Shown in pieces: positions 1-8,244 of a stretch of DNA of 36,289 bases. The notes under the pieces were generated by a model that did no database searches, was not told the DNA's origin, and saw nothing but the letters and a program-made list of their open reading frames with translations. The stretch is taken from positions 1 to 36,289 of the forward strand of contig JAQYCV010000033.1 in assembly GCA_028724525.1 (NCBI GenBank), written 5' to 3'. The first letter of the stretch is position 1; each line of letters starts with the position of its first letter. Position numbers and translations under genes: made by a program. The DNA is from Clostridiales bacterium. Lineage in GTDB: Bacteria > Bacillota > Clostridia > Saccharofermentanales > DTU023.

Positions 1-1243
1 TGTTCGCTCTTACACAATTACCAGGAACAAGACCACGACCAACTATTTCATCCTAAGTTTTCGGCCCTGCTCAAAAAATCTCCGAGCTTTACGGCAAGGC
101 ACATTCAAGACTTGCAGGCCTACATCCGCAAGTATATTCAAAGGGGCGACCAGCAAGCTATCTTGGTAGAAATTGAGCATGGCAAGATCAAGCCCTCGAA
201 GTCTCTACAAGATAGCTTGTCTTCTATGCTAAAGGGCAACCAGGAGTTCATCATGTTAGACGAGCAAAAGGTTGTATATGAACAGGCCTTGTACCTCGCC
301 AGACTTTGTCAAAAAGATAGCAAGAGGCGATTCCTCATTATTAAGGGCGGGTTTATTTAAGGCAGGCGAAGATCAGATTTTAGAGATCCTACGGGCTAGT
401 GCTTTTACTATTTTCTTCGTTGATGATCAGCAACGGGTTCATATTCATGACTACGGCAATGCGGCCCGACTAAAGGATCGCGCAAGAAAAATAGGCGCAC
501 AAGTTTACGAAAATGAATTGACCTCCCAGTTTCGCTGTAATGGATCTGACGGCTATCTGGCCTGGTTAGACAATGTCCTAGAGATCCAGCCAACTGCTAA
601 CTATTTCTTTGATTTAGATTACGATATAGGGGTTGTAAATAATCCACATGACTTATATGCCTGGGTCCGGGAAAAGAATAAAAATAACAAGGCAAGACTG
701 TTGGCAGGTTATTGCTGGGATTGGCATAAAAATATTTCTGAGGGCGAGAAGATACCAGATATCCACATACCAGAGTATGACTTTCACATGTGCTGGAACC
801 TCGCTGTCAGCAATCGGGCCTGGGCTATAGCCGAAGGCTCAGTAGATGAAATTGGCTGCATCCACACGGCACAAGGCCTAGAATTTGAGTATGTGGGTGT
901 CATTCTTGGGGAAGATATCCGCTATGAAAATGGCCATATCGTAACCGACTTCACCCAGCGTTCCTCTGACGACAGATCTATACACGGCCTCAAAAAACTC
1001 CACAAGGAGGATCCCAGCAAGGCTCTCGCTTTAGCAGATGAGATTATTAAAAATACCTACCGCACCCTGCTCACGCGAGGCATGAAAGGCTGCCGGATTT
1101 TCTGCATGGATAAAGCCCTGGGCAACTATTTGCGGTCGCAAATTCAGCGCAATCAACATGTTGCTTATAGCTTAGAGGAACCTATTGACACTCTGATGCA
1201 GGTAGCCACTAGTAAAGAAGGTCCAGACCTATCTTCTCATTAG
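1..1243 (+). pseudogene. DUF2075-family P-loop ATPase/helicase, 5' cut by window, internally deleted and frameshifted
   Basis: Two overlapping frames together give the C-terminal two thirds of a DUF2075 protein, a P-loop NTPase family of poorly known function, often helicase- or nuclease-like. Frame 1 is open from base 1 and carries the segment before the P-loop (KPSKSLQDSLSSMLKGNQEF, then RRFLIIKGG), where an intact protein continues with PGTGKS. Here it instead reads FI and stops at 358-360. The rest of the family sequence resumes in the +2 frame near base 344 (GLFKAGEDQILEIL, then FFVDDQQRV, QFRCNGSDGYLAWLD, IHTAQGLEFEYVGVI, NTYRTLLTRGMKGC) and ends at 1243. Walker A and Walker B are therefore missing, about 100 codons by my memory of the family. 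The surviving parts are little eroded, so the loss looks recent. The 5' end lies outside the window. Product presumed inactive. Confidence 0.8.
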
Positions 1244-1905
1244 AAAGCGGGAGATCCAAGACTGAGCGAATAACGCTATTTGTAAAGAGTTTTTATGTTC
1301 TTATGAGGGCTCTCACAAGCTATAAGATCATCGTATAATGGGTAGTCTTTGTGAAATCTCATATTTGAAATATACACAGGGGGGCTAGCCGGGTTAGAAA
1401 AGAAAGAATATGGTGAAAAGCTCTGTTTATAAATTCCACATTACTTACAGCGGGTTCAAAAAGCCAGAAAATATGGTGAAATGACTTATTGATTATTTTC
1501 ACCAGGATTTTGGCAGGAGCATATTTCAATAATATATGGTGAAACATCATTTTGAATTAAGTCACCAGAATTTGACCAGAATGATTCAAAGGAAAAAGCC
1601 TGTGAAAAACGCTATCTGCCATTTTCACAGGTAATTCAGTCGTCATGCAAAGATAAAAATACTTGTGAAAAAACGCTGTTAAGCAATTTCACCAGCTCTG
1701 GCAAGATTTTCCATCCAGAAAGCCTCTGTGGAAAGTTCTACTATCCGATTTCACAAGCTTCGTCAATTTCGTCAATACTAAAAGGCATGTGAAATATCGT
1801 ATGCCGCCACTTCACATGCAAATAAAGCAATCTTATTCTATTTATTCACTTTCGTCCTTCCTGATACATGTGTAGCAAGTAAGAAAGATCCAGATCTCAA
1901 ACTTC
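1244..1905. other. Gene-free interval between converging genes, holding the 63-bp repeat array
   Basis: There is no credible coding region between the end of the DUF2075 pseudogene and the end of the minus-strand LPXTG gene. Short open frames exist on both strands but are interrupted and follow the repeat period. The stretch is AT-rich and is mostly occupied by the tandem repeat described separately. From about 1820 to 1905 I see nothing recognisable. Confidence 0.7.
1349..1819. repeat. Array of eight diverged ~63-bp tandem units, each with a GTGAAA...TTTCAC dyad
   Basis: GTGAAA (or a close variant) occurs at 1351, 1413, 1476, 1539, 1602, 1665, about 1728 and 1789, so the spacing is 62, 63, 63, 63, 63, 63 and 61 bases. 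In each unit an inverted partner (TTTCACCA, TTTCACA or a variant) follows about 21-23 bases downstream. The best dyads are at 1599-1631 (CCTGTGAAAA / TTTTCACAGG, 10-bp perfect arms), 1785-1819 (GCATGTGAA / TTCACATGC, 9 bp) and 1474-1504 (TGGTGAAA / TTTCACCA, 8 bp). The first two units have weaker right arms. A ninth, more degenerate copy may lie at 1281-1317 (right arm CTCACA in phase). The regions between dyads are themselves weakly related (for example GGGTTAGAAAA against GGGTTCAAAAA in the first two), so this is a diverged tandem repeat with a preserved dyad rather than repeats with unique spacers. Function unknown. Confidence 0.8.
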
Positions 1906-3888
1906 CTAGCGAAATCGCTTTGAGCAGATTACAAGTAATAACACACCTGTAAAAAGTAAGATTGATGATAACTGGTTAGGGGATGCTACTCCTGTGGCAG
2001 GTAACGAGCGAATAGCTTGCTGCACTTGAGTTTCTATAGGGATTGTAACTTCTTCAGGCGGCGGCAAAGGTACAATAATTGTAGGTATGGTAGGCTCTGG
2101 TTCGGTAGGCGGAGGTGTCGGAGTCGGCGGTTCTGGCAATTTTTTGTAAGTCACATAAAAATGCTTGATAAAGCGGACTTGACCATTTGCGTCGCGCACA
2201 ACCGCAAACTGGGGTAATTTAGTTAGCCTACCATCTCCATAATTATCATATTGATTTTGTTCAAAGTCATCCGCAACATACTCATAACCATCAATTTTCT
2301 TGATCAGCGATTGATAAGTCGGCTTCTTGGACTCGGAATAGAGCCAGGAGCTCGCTGAGCATTTGAAGAGGTCATCTGCATAGGTGATAATATTTCCATG
2401 CTCATCATAGGAACGGAAAGTATCCGATGTGGGGAAAAGGAAAGCCCCATAATGTTCAGAATAGAGAGGACTTTTATCAGCGATCTGTTTGCCCTCTAAG
2501 TCGTCAATAAGCGAAAAGCGTGACTCTTTTTCTCTGGGTTGGATAGGCGTGACTTCTTCATCAGCAGGAATACCCCTTGCAGTTCGGTAATCGCTATCTA
2601 GCACATAGCGTACATCGATCCCTGCTACGGGTTCAGCCCCAAAATGCTGAGCTCGAGCACCAATTTGGTTAGTAGGTGCACCTGTACTGCCTGATCCATA
2701 GGTAAAGGCACCATCCCAGAGCATTTCGGGGATAGTGTATTCAAAAGAGAGATAATGATAAGCCGCCTGCGGAAATCGTTTATCAATAACTTTATGGCCT
2801 TGTTGCGGTATTCCCTCCTTAGGGGCTGGATATTTATTTGTAGAAGTTTGACCATAGATCTCCGCGTTATTGTCCCAGAGATGGCAGGGCTGTCCATCAA
2901 GTTTCACATTTTGCGCCTCCTGAAAGGTCCAGTATCGAGGGATTTGGGCGGTACCGACCACAGGATCAGTCACAAGAGCCGAACGGGTATGGAAGCCAAA
3001 ACCAAGTCTAAACTCATTTTCCATTGTAGAATCCGGAAAAGTTGAGCTAGCAGAATTAAGCTTCATGAAAATGTAAATGCGTTCTCCAGGTACAAAGTAG
3101 TAGTCACCCCAGGTCATGCGCATGCGTATCAGCTCGCCTGTCGTATTACTTCGACGCCAAACTTGAACTTCTATAGGTGGCTCATATGGCCGGCCTGCGG
3201 GTTCGAAATACTGCTTATATTTCGGATCCATGCCATAGAAGTCATCAGATGCTTTTATTCTCTCTTCTGTAGAAAGTTGATACCATTCTGGAGAATTGGT
3301 GGCTGGATATTTATTGACAGTGGGAATAAAGGCATCATCAGGAGGGTAAAACTGTACAGCTGGTGTTGTCATAGGCTCAGACAAGTCAAGATCAACATTG
3401 GAATCTGCAACCTCCATTATCGAGGCGGAATCTTCTACGCTACTTTCAACGTCCTCCCCTTCTTGATCTGGGTCGTCTACACTCGCTTGATCAGAATCCT
3501 CTACACCAGCTTGAGCAGAATCGGCCAAATCGTCTACGTCCATTGCATCAGAAATATCGTTCTCGAATGTGTTCTCTTCGGATACAACCATTTGCGAATT
3601 ATTAGAGTTTGCTTCATCACCTGGCTGGTGCTCCGGATCGAGTTTTTCTTCCTCGCCCGCTTGTGAGTCATCGGCAGAGTCCTCACTAGTACCCGTTACT
3701 AAATGTTCAGCGTCTAATTGCTCAGGAACTTGACCACTTGCATCCTTATCTGCGACTTGGCTTGAATCAGGTATATCGGACAGCGCATTCTCAGCACTGA
3801 CAAGTAAGCTAAGATGGTTTAAACAGAAACTGAAGATCAAGGCTATCAATAGAATTAATCGGATCGGTTTAATGGATATAAAATGCAT
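1906..3888 (-). CDS. Secreted, acidic, sortase-anchored (LPATG) surface protein of unknown function
   Basis: A 660-residue protein with the layout of a Gram-positive wall-anchored protein. Residues 1-33 form a signal peptide (basic start, long hydrophobic core, then VSAEN). Residues of roughly 34-175 are low-complexity and strongly acidic (Asp/Glu/Ser with repeated EDS, DDPDQEGED and similar). Residues about 180-595 form an unrecognised region rich in Tyr/Trp that looks folded. A proline-rich wall-spanning linker (PEPPTPTPPPTEPEP) follows. The C-terminus has LPATG at 629-633, a hydrophobic segment and the tail CSKRFR, which is a complete sorting signal. GGAGG at 3900-3904 lies 11 bases before the ATG. 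No sortase gene is in the window. I cannot name the central domain. The part just before the linker (YVADDFEQN...HFYVTYKK) loosely recalls the end of MucBP-like repeats, but this is weak. Confidence 0.85.
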   Translation of the reverse strand: MHFISIKPIRLILLIALIFSFCLNHLSLLVSAENALSDIPDSSQVADKDASGQVPEQLDAEHLVTGTSEDSADDSQAGEEEKLDPEHQPGDEANSNNSQMVVSEENTFENDISDAMDVDDLADSAQAGVEDSDQASVDDPDQEGEDVESSVEDSASIMEVADSNVDLDLSEPMTTPAVQFYPPDDAFIPTVNKYPATNSPEWYQLSTEERIKASDDFYGMDPKYKQYFEPAGRPYEPPIEVQVWRRSNTTGELIRMRMTWGDYYFVPGERIYIFMKLNSASSTFPDSTMENEFRLGFGFHTRSALVTDPVVGTAQIPRYWTFQEAQNVKLDGQPCHLWDNNAEIYGQTSTNKYPAPKEGIPQQGHKVIDKRFPQAAYHYLSFEYTIPEMLWDGAFTYGSGSTGAPTNQIGARAQHFGAEPVAGIDVRYVLDSDYRTARGIPADEEVTPIQPREKESRFSLIDDLEGKQIADKSPLYSEHYGAFLFPTSDTFRSYDEHGNIITYADDLFKCSASSWLYSESKKPTYQSLIKKIDGYEYVADDFEQNQYDNYGDGRLTKLPQFAVVRDANGQVRFIKHFYVTYKKLPEPPTPTPPPTEPEPTIPTIIVPLPPPEEVTIPIETQVQQAIRSLPATGVASPNQLSSILLFTGVLLLVICSKRFR

Positions 3889-4210
3889 CTGTCAGTAGGC
3901 CTCCGTGATAAACTTTGTATAGCATATTCACGCAATGGAATTCTATACTGTTTATATGACAAAATCAAAAATTTAGGCAAATTATTTTGCATATTTTCAC
4001 TCTTCACCCTCTATGTAAGCTAAATCAGTGAAAAAATCTTGCAAAGATTATGCAAAAAGCTCCGAATGAATTTGAGATAAAGTTTAGAATTTTCCAAAAA
4101 ATTATGTGAAGTCTCAGCCGTAACAAGTAGCCTGCCAGATGGTAGCGGAGCCTGGTACACTATTTAAATGCATATGCTCAGATATCTTTTCGGTGTTTTT
4201 GGAGGTGTAG
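3889..4210. other. Divergent intergenic region, AT-rich, with inverted repeats
   Basis: This 322-base stretch separates the divergent LPXTG and ABC exporter genes and must hold both promoters. It contains TTTTCACT at 3994-4001 facing AGTGAAAA at 4027-4034. These are nested inside a second inverted pair, TTTTGCATA around 3986 and TATGCAAAA around 4049. The GTGAAA/TTTCAC core is the same as in the repeat array near 1349-1819. No gene is visible. Confidence 0.5.
4132..4161 (+). promoter_or_regulatory. Possible extended -10 promoter for the first ABC exporter
   Basis: CTGCCA (4132-4137) and TACACT (4156-4161) are separated by 18 bases, and TGG directly before TACACT gives an extended -10. The start would lie about 40 bases before the ribosome binding site GGAGGTG (4201-4207). 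Inferred from sequence match only. Confidence 0.35.
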
Positions 4211-5935
4211 ATGTTTAAGAAAGCTCTGCCTTATGCCAGGCCCTACCGTCTGCCAGCCATCCTTTCTCCTCTTTTTATGATTATGGAGGTCCTGGCAGAC
4301 ATTTTAATCCCCCTTTATATGGCGAAGATTGTCAATATTGGTATAGCAAACCAGGATGCGAGTTTTGTTATCCAACAGGGGTGCATTATGATTGGCCTTG
4401 CCTTATTTGGGGCCGGGACGGGGATTGCCTCATCTTTTTGCGGAGCCAAAGCAGGTTACGGGATTGCTTATGAAATGCGAAAGGCTTCTTACCGGTCGAT
4501 TCAAAATTATAGCTTCAATAATCTGGACCAAATGTCGGTAGCTTCTCTGATCACCCGACTAACTTCAGATGCAGAAACCGTAGGGACTGTAGCCATGATG
4601 TCGCTACGGATGGCCATCCGGTCCCCTTTCATGCTAATTTTTGCCCTCATCGCTGCTATCCGCATAAATCGAGAACTTGCCCTGATTTTTGCCGTGGTTA
4701 TACCGGCCATCGCCTTGATTATCCTGCTCATGTTTAAGAGGGCTATGCCTTTGTTTCAAAAGCTACGCAAAAGTCTTGATACTCTGAATGCCACTATCCA
4801 GGAGCAGCTGGCTGGCATCGACGTGATCAAGGCCTTTAACCGCCAGGATCACGCCTACCAGCAGTTTACAGACAGTAATAATGCTCTGAAGGCTGCTTCC
4901 CTAGAGGCAATCATGTTCATGGTCGCCCTCATGCCCCTCATGGTGCTCATTATTAATGCCTGCCTCATCGCCGTTCTCTGGCTGGGCGGTCTGAAAGTCG
5001 CAGAGGGTAGTTTGCCCACGGGCGACCTGATTGCTTTTATTACTTACAACACGCAGATCATGATGTCGCTCATGATGCTGGCCAACTATATCATCAACCT
5101 AACCTTTGCCAAGGCTTCATTCGATCGCCTTCAGGAAGCAATTGAGACCGAACCGGACATGGAGGATCCTGCAGATCCCATCACGACCGTCGCAGATGGG
5201 AGTCTCAGCTTTGAGGGGGTCTCCTTCAAGTATCCGGGTTATAAGGATGATATCTTAGCCGATATCAACCTAGATTTGGCGGCCGGGCAAAGCCTGGGGA
5301 TTATTGGGCCTACAGGGTCTTCTAAGTCCACTCTGGTCCAGCTGATTCCCCGCCTCTACGATGTCGGCCAGGGCCGGATCCTCGTGGGGGGCCAAGATGT
5401 GCGCAAGTACCGTAAAAAGGACCTCCGGGCTGCCATCGGCATGGTCCTCCAAAAGAACACCCTGGTCTCTGGAACCATCCGATCAAACATGGTCTGGGGC
5501 AAGAGGGATGCCAGTGACGATCAAATCATCGCAGCTCTCAAGCAGGCCCAAGCATGGGAGTTTGTTAGCCAATATGAAGATGGGCTTGACCACAAGGTCG
5601 AACAAGGCGGGAGCAATTTCTCTGGCGGTCAAAAACAGAGGCTGACCATCGCTCGTGCCCTCCTGACCAATCCTAAGATCCTCATTTTAGACGACTCCAC
5701 TTCAGCCGTAGATATGGATACTGATGCGAAATTGCAAAGGGCCTTCAAGGAGGGCTTAGACCAAGTGACCCTCATCATGATTGCCCAGCGGATCTCTTCT
5801 GTGAAAAATTTGGACAAGATCCTCGTTCTGGACCAAGGTCGCATAGAAGCCATGGGGACCCACGAAGAACTTTTAGAGAAGTCAGAAATTTATAAAGAGA
5901 TTTACCGGTCTCAGCAAAGGGGGTTACCCGCATGA
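4211..5935 (+). CDS. Heterodimeric ABC exporter, subunit with degenerate ATP site
   Basis: A 574-residue half-transporter: an N-terminal type IV exporter membrane domain (about residues 1-310) fused to an ATPase domain. Its ATPase motifs depart from consensus. Walker A reads GPTGSSKST, with Ser371 where the last P-loop Gly is expected. The signature is normal (FSGGQ, 470-474). Walker B ends in Asp494-Asp495, so the catalytic Glu is Asp. The switch His is Gln526 (IAQR). In TM287/288- and LmrCD-type exporters one subunit carries such a degenerate site and the partner supplies the active one. The partner is the next gene, whose ATG overlaps this stop (ATGA, 5932-5935), so the two are surely co-translated. 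GGAGGTG sits just before the ATG. Substrate unknown; drug or lipid export is the usual guess, and export of the nearby SCIFF peptide is conceivable but unproven. Confidence 0.9.
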   Translation: MFKKALPYARPYRLPAILSPLFMIMEVLADILIPLYMAKIVNIGIANQDASFVIQQGCIMIGLALFGAGTGIASSFCGAKAGYGIAYEMRKASYRSIQNYSFNNLDQMSVASLITRLTSDAETVGTVAMMSLRMAIRSPFMLIFALIAAIRINRELALIFAVVIPAIALIILLMFKRAMPLFQKLRKSLDTLNATIQEQLAGIDVIKAFNRQDHAYQQFTDSNNALKAASLEAIMFMVALMPLMVLIINACLIAVLWLGGLKVAEGSLPTGDLIAFITYNTQIMMSLMMLANYIINLTFAKASFDRLQEAIETEPDMEDPADPITTVADGSLSFEGVSFKYPGYKDDILADINLDLAAGQSLGIIGPTGSSKSTLVQLIPRLYDVGQGRILVGGQDVRKYRKKDLRAAIGMVLQKNTLVSGTIRSNMVWGKRDASDDQIIAALKQAQAWEFVSQYEDGLDHKVEQGGSNFSGGQKQRLTIARALLTNPKILILDDSTSAVDMDTDAKLQRAFKEGLDQVTLIMIAQRISSVKNLDKILVLDQGRIEAMGTHEELLEKSEIYKEIYRSQQRGLPA

Positions 5936-7944
5936 GTAAAGTTAATAAAGATATGCACATTAAGAACGCCCAAGCTCAGACTAAGGCCGGACTCGATCAA
6001 AACCAGGCTTCAGCAGAGGAAAAAGTTTCCACAGACACCAAGGCTAAGCGCTTTCGGTCAGAAAATTCCTGGAAGACGGTCAAACAACTCTTTTCCTACT
6101 TTCGCAACAATAAAAAACTCTTCTTTGCCGGTATCTTCTTTGTAGGCCTGTCCTCCTTGACCGCTATTGCCCTGAATGCCTTGCTCTCCCCGCTCATAGA
6201 CAGCGTAGCAGGGACTTTTAACCAGGCCCGCTTTGTCCGGACCTTGCTATTTACCCTAGGGCTCGGAGTGGCCCAGGCGGCCTTCATGTACCTAGGTAGC
6301 CGCTTCAACGCCGTCCTGTCCCAGCGTACAGTGACCCTAATCCGCCAGGATCTCGCTGCTAAAGTTCTCCACCTGCCCATTTCCTTTTTTGACGGTCATA
6401 CCCACGGCGAGGTCATGTCGGCTTTCACAAGTGACATCGATACCTTGTCGCAGACCCTAGACCAGGCAGTTTCCCAATTGATGACTTCTGTGATTACCTT
6501 TGTGGGCACAACAATCATGATGTTTATCCTGTCCTGGAAGCTCTTCCTCCTGGTCCTCGCCTGTTTAGCCCAGATGTTCCTGGTCACCCGTTTTATCGCC
6601 AGCCGGTCCGGCCGTTACTACCGAGAACGTCAGCAGCAAACGGCTAGTTTGAATGGTTTTGTCGAAGAAATGATGACCGCTCAAAAGGTGGTTAAAGTCT
6701 TTAATTACGAAGACCGGGCAATTGCAGACTTTGAGGACCGGGCCGAGGCCTTGCGCCAAGCCGCTACAAAGGCCAGTAGCTTTGGCGTGGTTACCTGGCC
6801 GGTTATGGGCAACCTGACCTATGTCATGTATGCCCTGGTCGCCATGCTAGGCTCCTTCCAGGTTGTCAGTGGAGCCATGACACTTGGTAATATGGCCGCC
6901 TTCCTTCAATATACTCGAGTGATTGCTCGCCCCATCACACAAATGTCCCAGCAAATGAACAGCCTCTTGGCTGCCATCGCAGGGGCGGAACGTATTTTCC
7001 GCCTCCTGGACGCTGAGGAAGAGGTCATGGAGGGGCCCGTCCGCCTCGTGCGATCCCAAGACAGCGATCACAAGCTCTATTGGCAGGTACCGACCCAGGT
7101 TGACATTCATGAAGACGCGACTAGCATAGACCTCTCTAGCCTTAAGACCTTCACTGCAGAGCTGGACAATGGGAAAACAGAGACAACTACGCCCTACAAA
7201 CTGCTGCCGGTCATGGGAGACCTGCGTTTTCACGAGGTCGACTTCGGTTATGTAGCTGGTCAAAAGGTCTTGAAAGATATTTCTCTCTATGCCAAACCCG
7301 GGCAAAAGATAGCCTTTGTTGGATCTACGGGAGCAGGCAAAACGACAATTATCAAGCTGATCAACCGTTTCTACGACATCCACGAGGGGCAGATTACTTT
7401 GGATGGCCTTGATATCCGAGATATCAATAAGTTTGACCTCAGATCCATTATTTCTGTAGTCCTCCAGGATGTTAACCTCTTCTCCGGTACGATTCGGGAG
7501 AACATCCGTTACGGGCGTTTGGATGCCACGGATGAAGAGGTGGTGGAGGCAGCCAAGGCCGCGAACGCCCACCATTTCATTAGCCGCCTGGCAGAGGGCT
7601 ACGATACAGAACTCGTGAGGGGGGGCGAAGGTCTCTCCCAGGGTGAGCGGCAGTTATTGTCCATTGCCCGGACGGCTATTGCAGATCCCGTCATTGTCAT
7701 CATGGATGAAGCGACTTCCTCAGTAGATACACGGACTGAAATGCAGATCGCCCAGGGCATGGACCAGCTGATGGCTGGCCGTACTACCTTTGTCATCGCC
7801 CACCGCCTGTCCACGGTCCGCGATGCCAATGCCATTATGGTCTTAGAGGGCGGCGAGATTGTCGAGCGGGGTAATCATGAGGAGCTCATGGCTCAAAAAG
7901 GTCGTTATTATAACTTAAACCTCGGCACAGAGGAATTAGATTAG
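5932..7944 (+). CDS. Heterodimeric ABC exporter, catalytically competent subunit
   Basis: A 670-residue half-transporter that pairs with the previous gene. It starts with a charged, Gln/Lys-rich extension of about 50 residues before the membrane domain. About 60 extra residues lie between membrane and ATPase domains (roughly 365-430), a feature often seen in this subunit of Firmicute exporter pairs. ATPase motifs: Walker A GSTGAGKTT (464-472), signature LSQGE (568-572, where consensus is LSGGQ), Walker B MDEATSSVD with catalytic Glu593, switch His624. An altered signature here faces the degenerate Walker A/B of the partner, exactly as expected for a heterodimer with one weak and one active site. 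The stop at 7942-7944 is followed by a 133-base gap carrying the scfA promoter, so the exporter pair is probably its own unit. Confidence 0.9.
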   Translation: MSKVNKDMHIKNAQAQTKAGLDQNQASAEEKVSTDTKAKRFRSENSWKTVKQLFSYFRNNKKLFFAGIFFVGLSSLTAIALNALLSPLIDSVAGTFNQARFVRTLLFTLGLGVAQAAFMYLGSRFNAVLSQRTVTLIRQDLAAKVLHLPISFFDGHTHGEVMSAFTSDIDTLSQTLDQAVSQLMTSVITFVGTTIMMFILSWKLFLLVLACLAQMFLVTRFIASRSGRYYRERQQQTASLNGFVEEMMTAQKVVKVFNYEDRAIADFEDRAEALRQAATKASSFGVVTWPVMGNLTYVMYALVAMLGSFQVVSGAMTLGNMAAFLQYTRVIARPITQMSQQMNSLLAAIAGAERIFRLLDAEEEVMEGPVRLVRSQDSDHKLYWQVPTQVDIHEDATSIDLSSLKTFTAELDNGKTETTTPYKLLPVMGDLRFHEVDFGYVAGQKVLKDISLYAKPGQKIAFVGSTGAGKTTIIKLINRFYDIHEGQITLDGLDIRDINKFDLRSIISVVLQDVNLFSGTIRENIRYGRLDATDEEVVEAAKAANAHHFISRLAEGYDTELVRGGEGLSQGERQLLSIARTAIADPVIVIMDEATSSVDTRTEMQIAQGMDQLMAGRTTFVIAHRLSTVRDANAIMVLEGGEIVERGNHEELMAQKGRYYNLNLGTEELD

Positions 7945-7990
7945 CACACTACAAGTGTCTATCGAGTCTGAGAATCTTCTCGGTTAGCTA

Positions 7991-8039
7991 TTGAAATTCT
8001 AGGCTCAATATGGTATTAATTAGCCTTGTGAACAAGCCT
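7991..8039 (+). promoter_or_regulatory. Probable scfA promoter with an overlapping operator-like palindrome
   Basis: TTGAAA (7991-7996), a 17-base spacer and TATTAA (8014-8019), with TGG before the -10, make a plausible extended -10 promoter. Directly downstream lies the interrupted palindrome AGCCTTGTGAACAAGCCT (8022-8039; seven of nine base pairs), where a repressor would block the transcription start. The regulator is not known. Confidence 0.45.
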
Positions 8040-8077
8040 AAAAACTGTGGTTTAGACAATAGATAGGAGAACTGATC

Positions 8078-8224
8078 ATGAAAAGAATTAAAAGCTTAAA
8101 GACTCGCAATCTCTGCGCCAGCGCAAAAGACGGTGGTTGCGGTGAATGCCAGACCTCCTGCCAATCGGCCTGTAAGACTTCCTGCGGCGTAGCCAATCAA
8201 TCTTGCGAACACCAGGAAGACTAA
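8078..8224 (+). CDS. scfA: SCIFF-family ranthipeptide precursor
   Basis: A 48-residue peptide. The six core cysteines are Cys21, 24, 28, 32, 36 and 43, within the family hallmark CGECQTSCQSACKTSC followed by NQSCE. A seventh, Cys13, is in the leader (KTRNLC). SCIFF (six cysteines in forty-five residues) peptides are near-universal in Clostridia. Their partner radical SAM enzyme joins the cysteines to other residues by thioether bonds. The mature role is not settled; signalling has been proposed for related ranthipeptides. AGGAG at 8065-8069 is 8 bases before the ATG. A promoter lies upstream and a hairpin terminator immediately after, then the maturase gene. The match to the family is strong enough to call from sequence alone. 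Confidence 0.95.
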   Translation: MKRIKSLKTRNLCASAKDGGCGECQTSCQSACKTSCGVANQSCEHQED

Positions 8225-8244
8225 GTCAGCAGTAAAGCGTGCTT

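Noticed and set aside
1359-1550. Small minus-strand protein with a 21-residue repeat
   Set aside because: It only mirrors the 63-bp repeat, has no ribosome binding site, and the frame is lost in the other units.
1349-1819. CRISPR array (regular ~30-bp dyads with ~32-bp gaps)
   Set aside because: Dyad loops differ from unit to unit, the gaps are themselves related to each other, and no cas gene is present. This is a diverged tandem repeat.
3163-3666. 167-codon plus-strand ORF inside the LPXTG gene
   Set aside because: Antisense shadow of the acidic region; the minus-strand protein has signal peptide, sorting signal and RBS.
6847-7575. 242-codon minus-strand ORF inside the second exporter gene
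   Set aside because: Antisense to conserved ABC ATPase motifs; no RBS and no recognisable family.
7945-7990. Intrinsic terminator after the first exporter
   Set aside because: CTGAGAA / TTCTCGG can pair, but there is no T-run after it and the stem is short.
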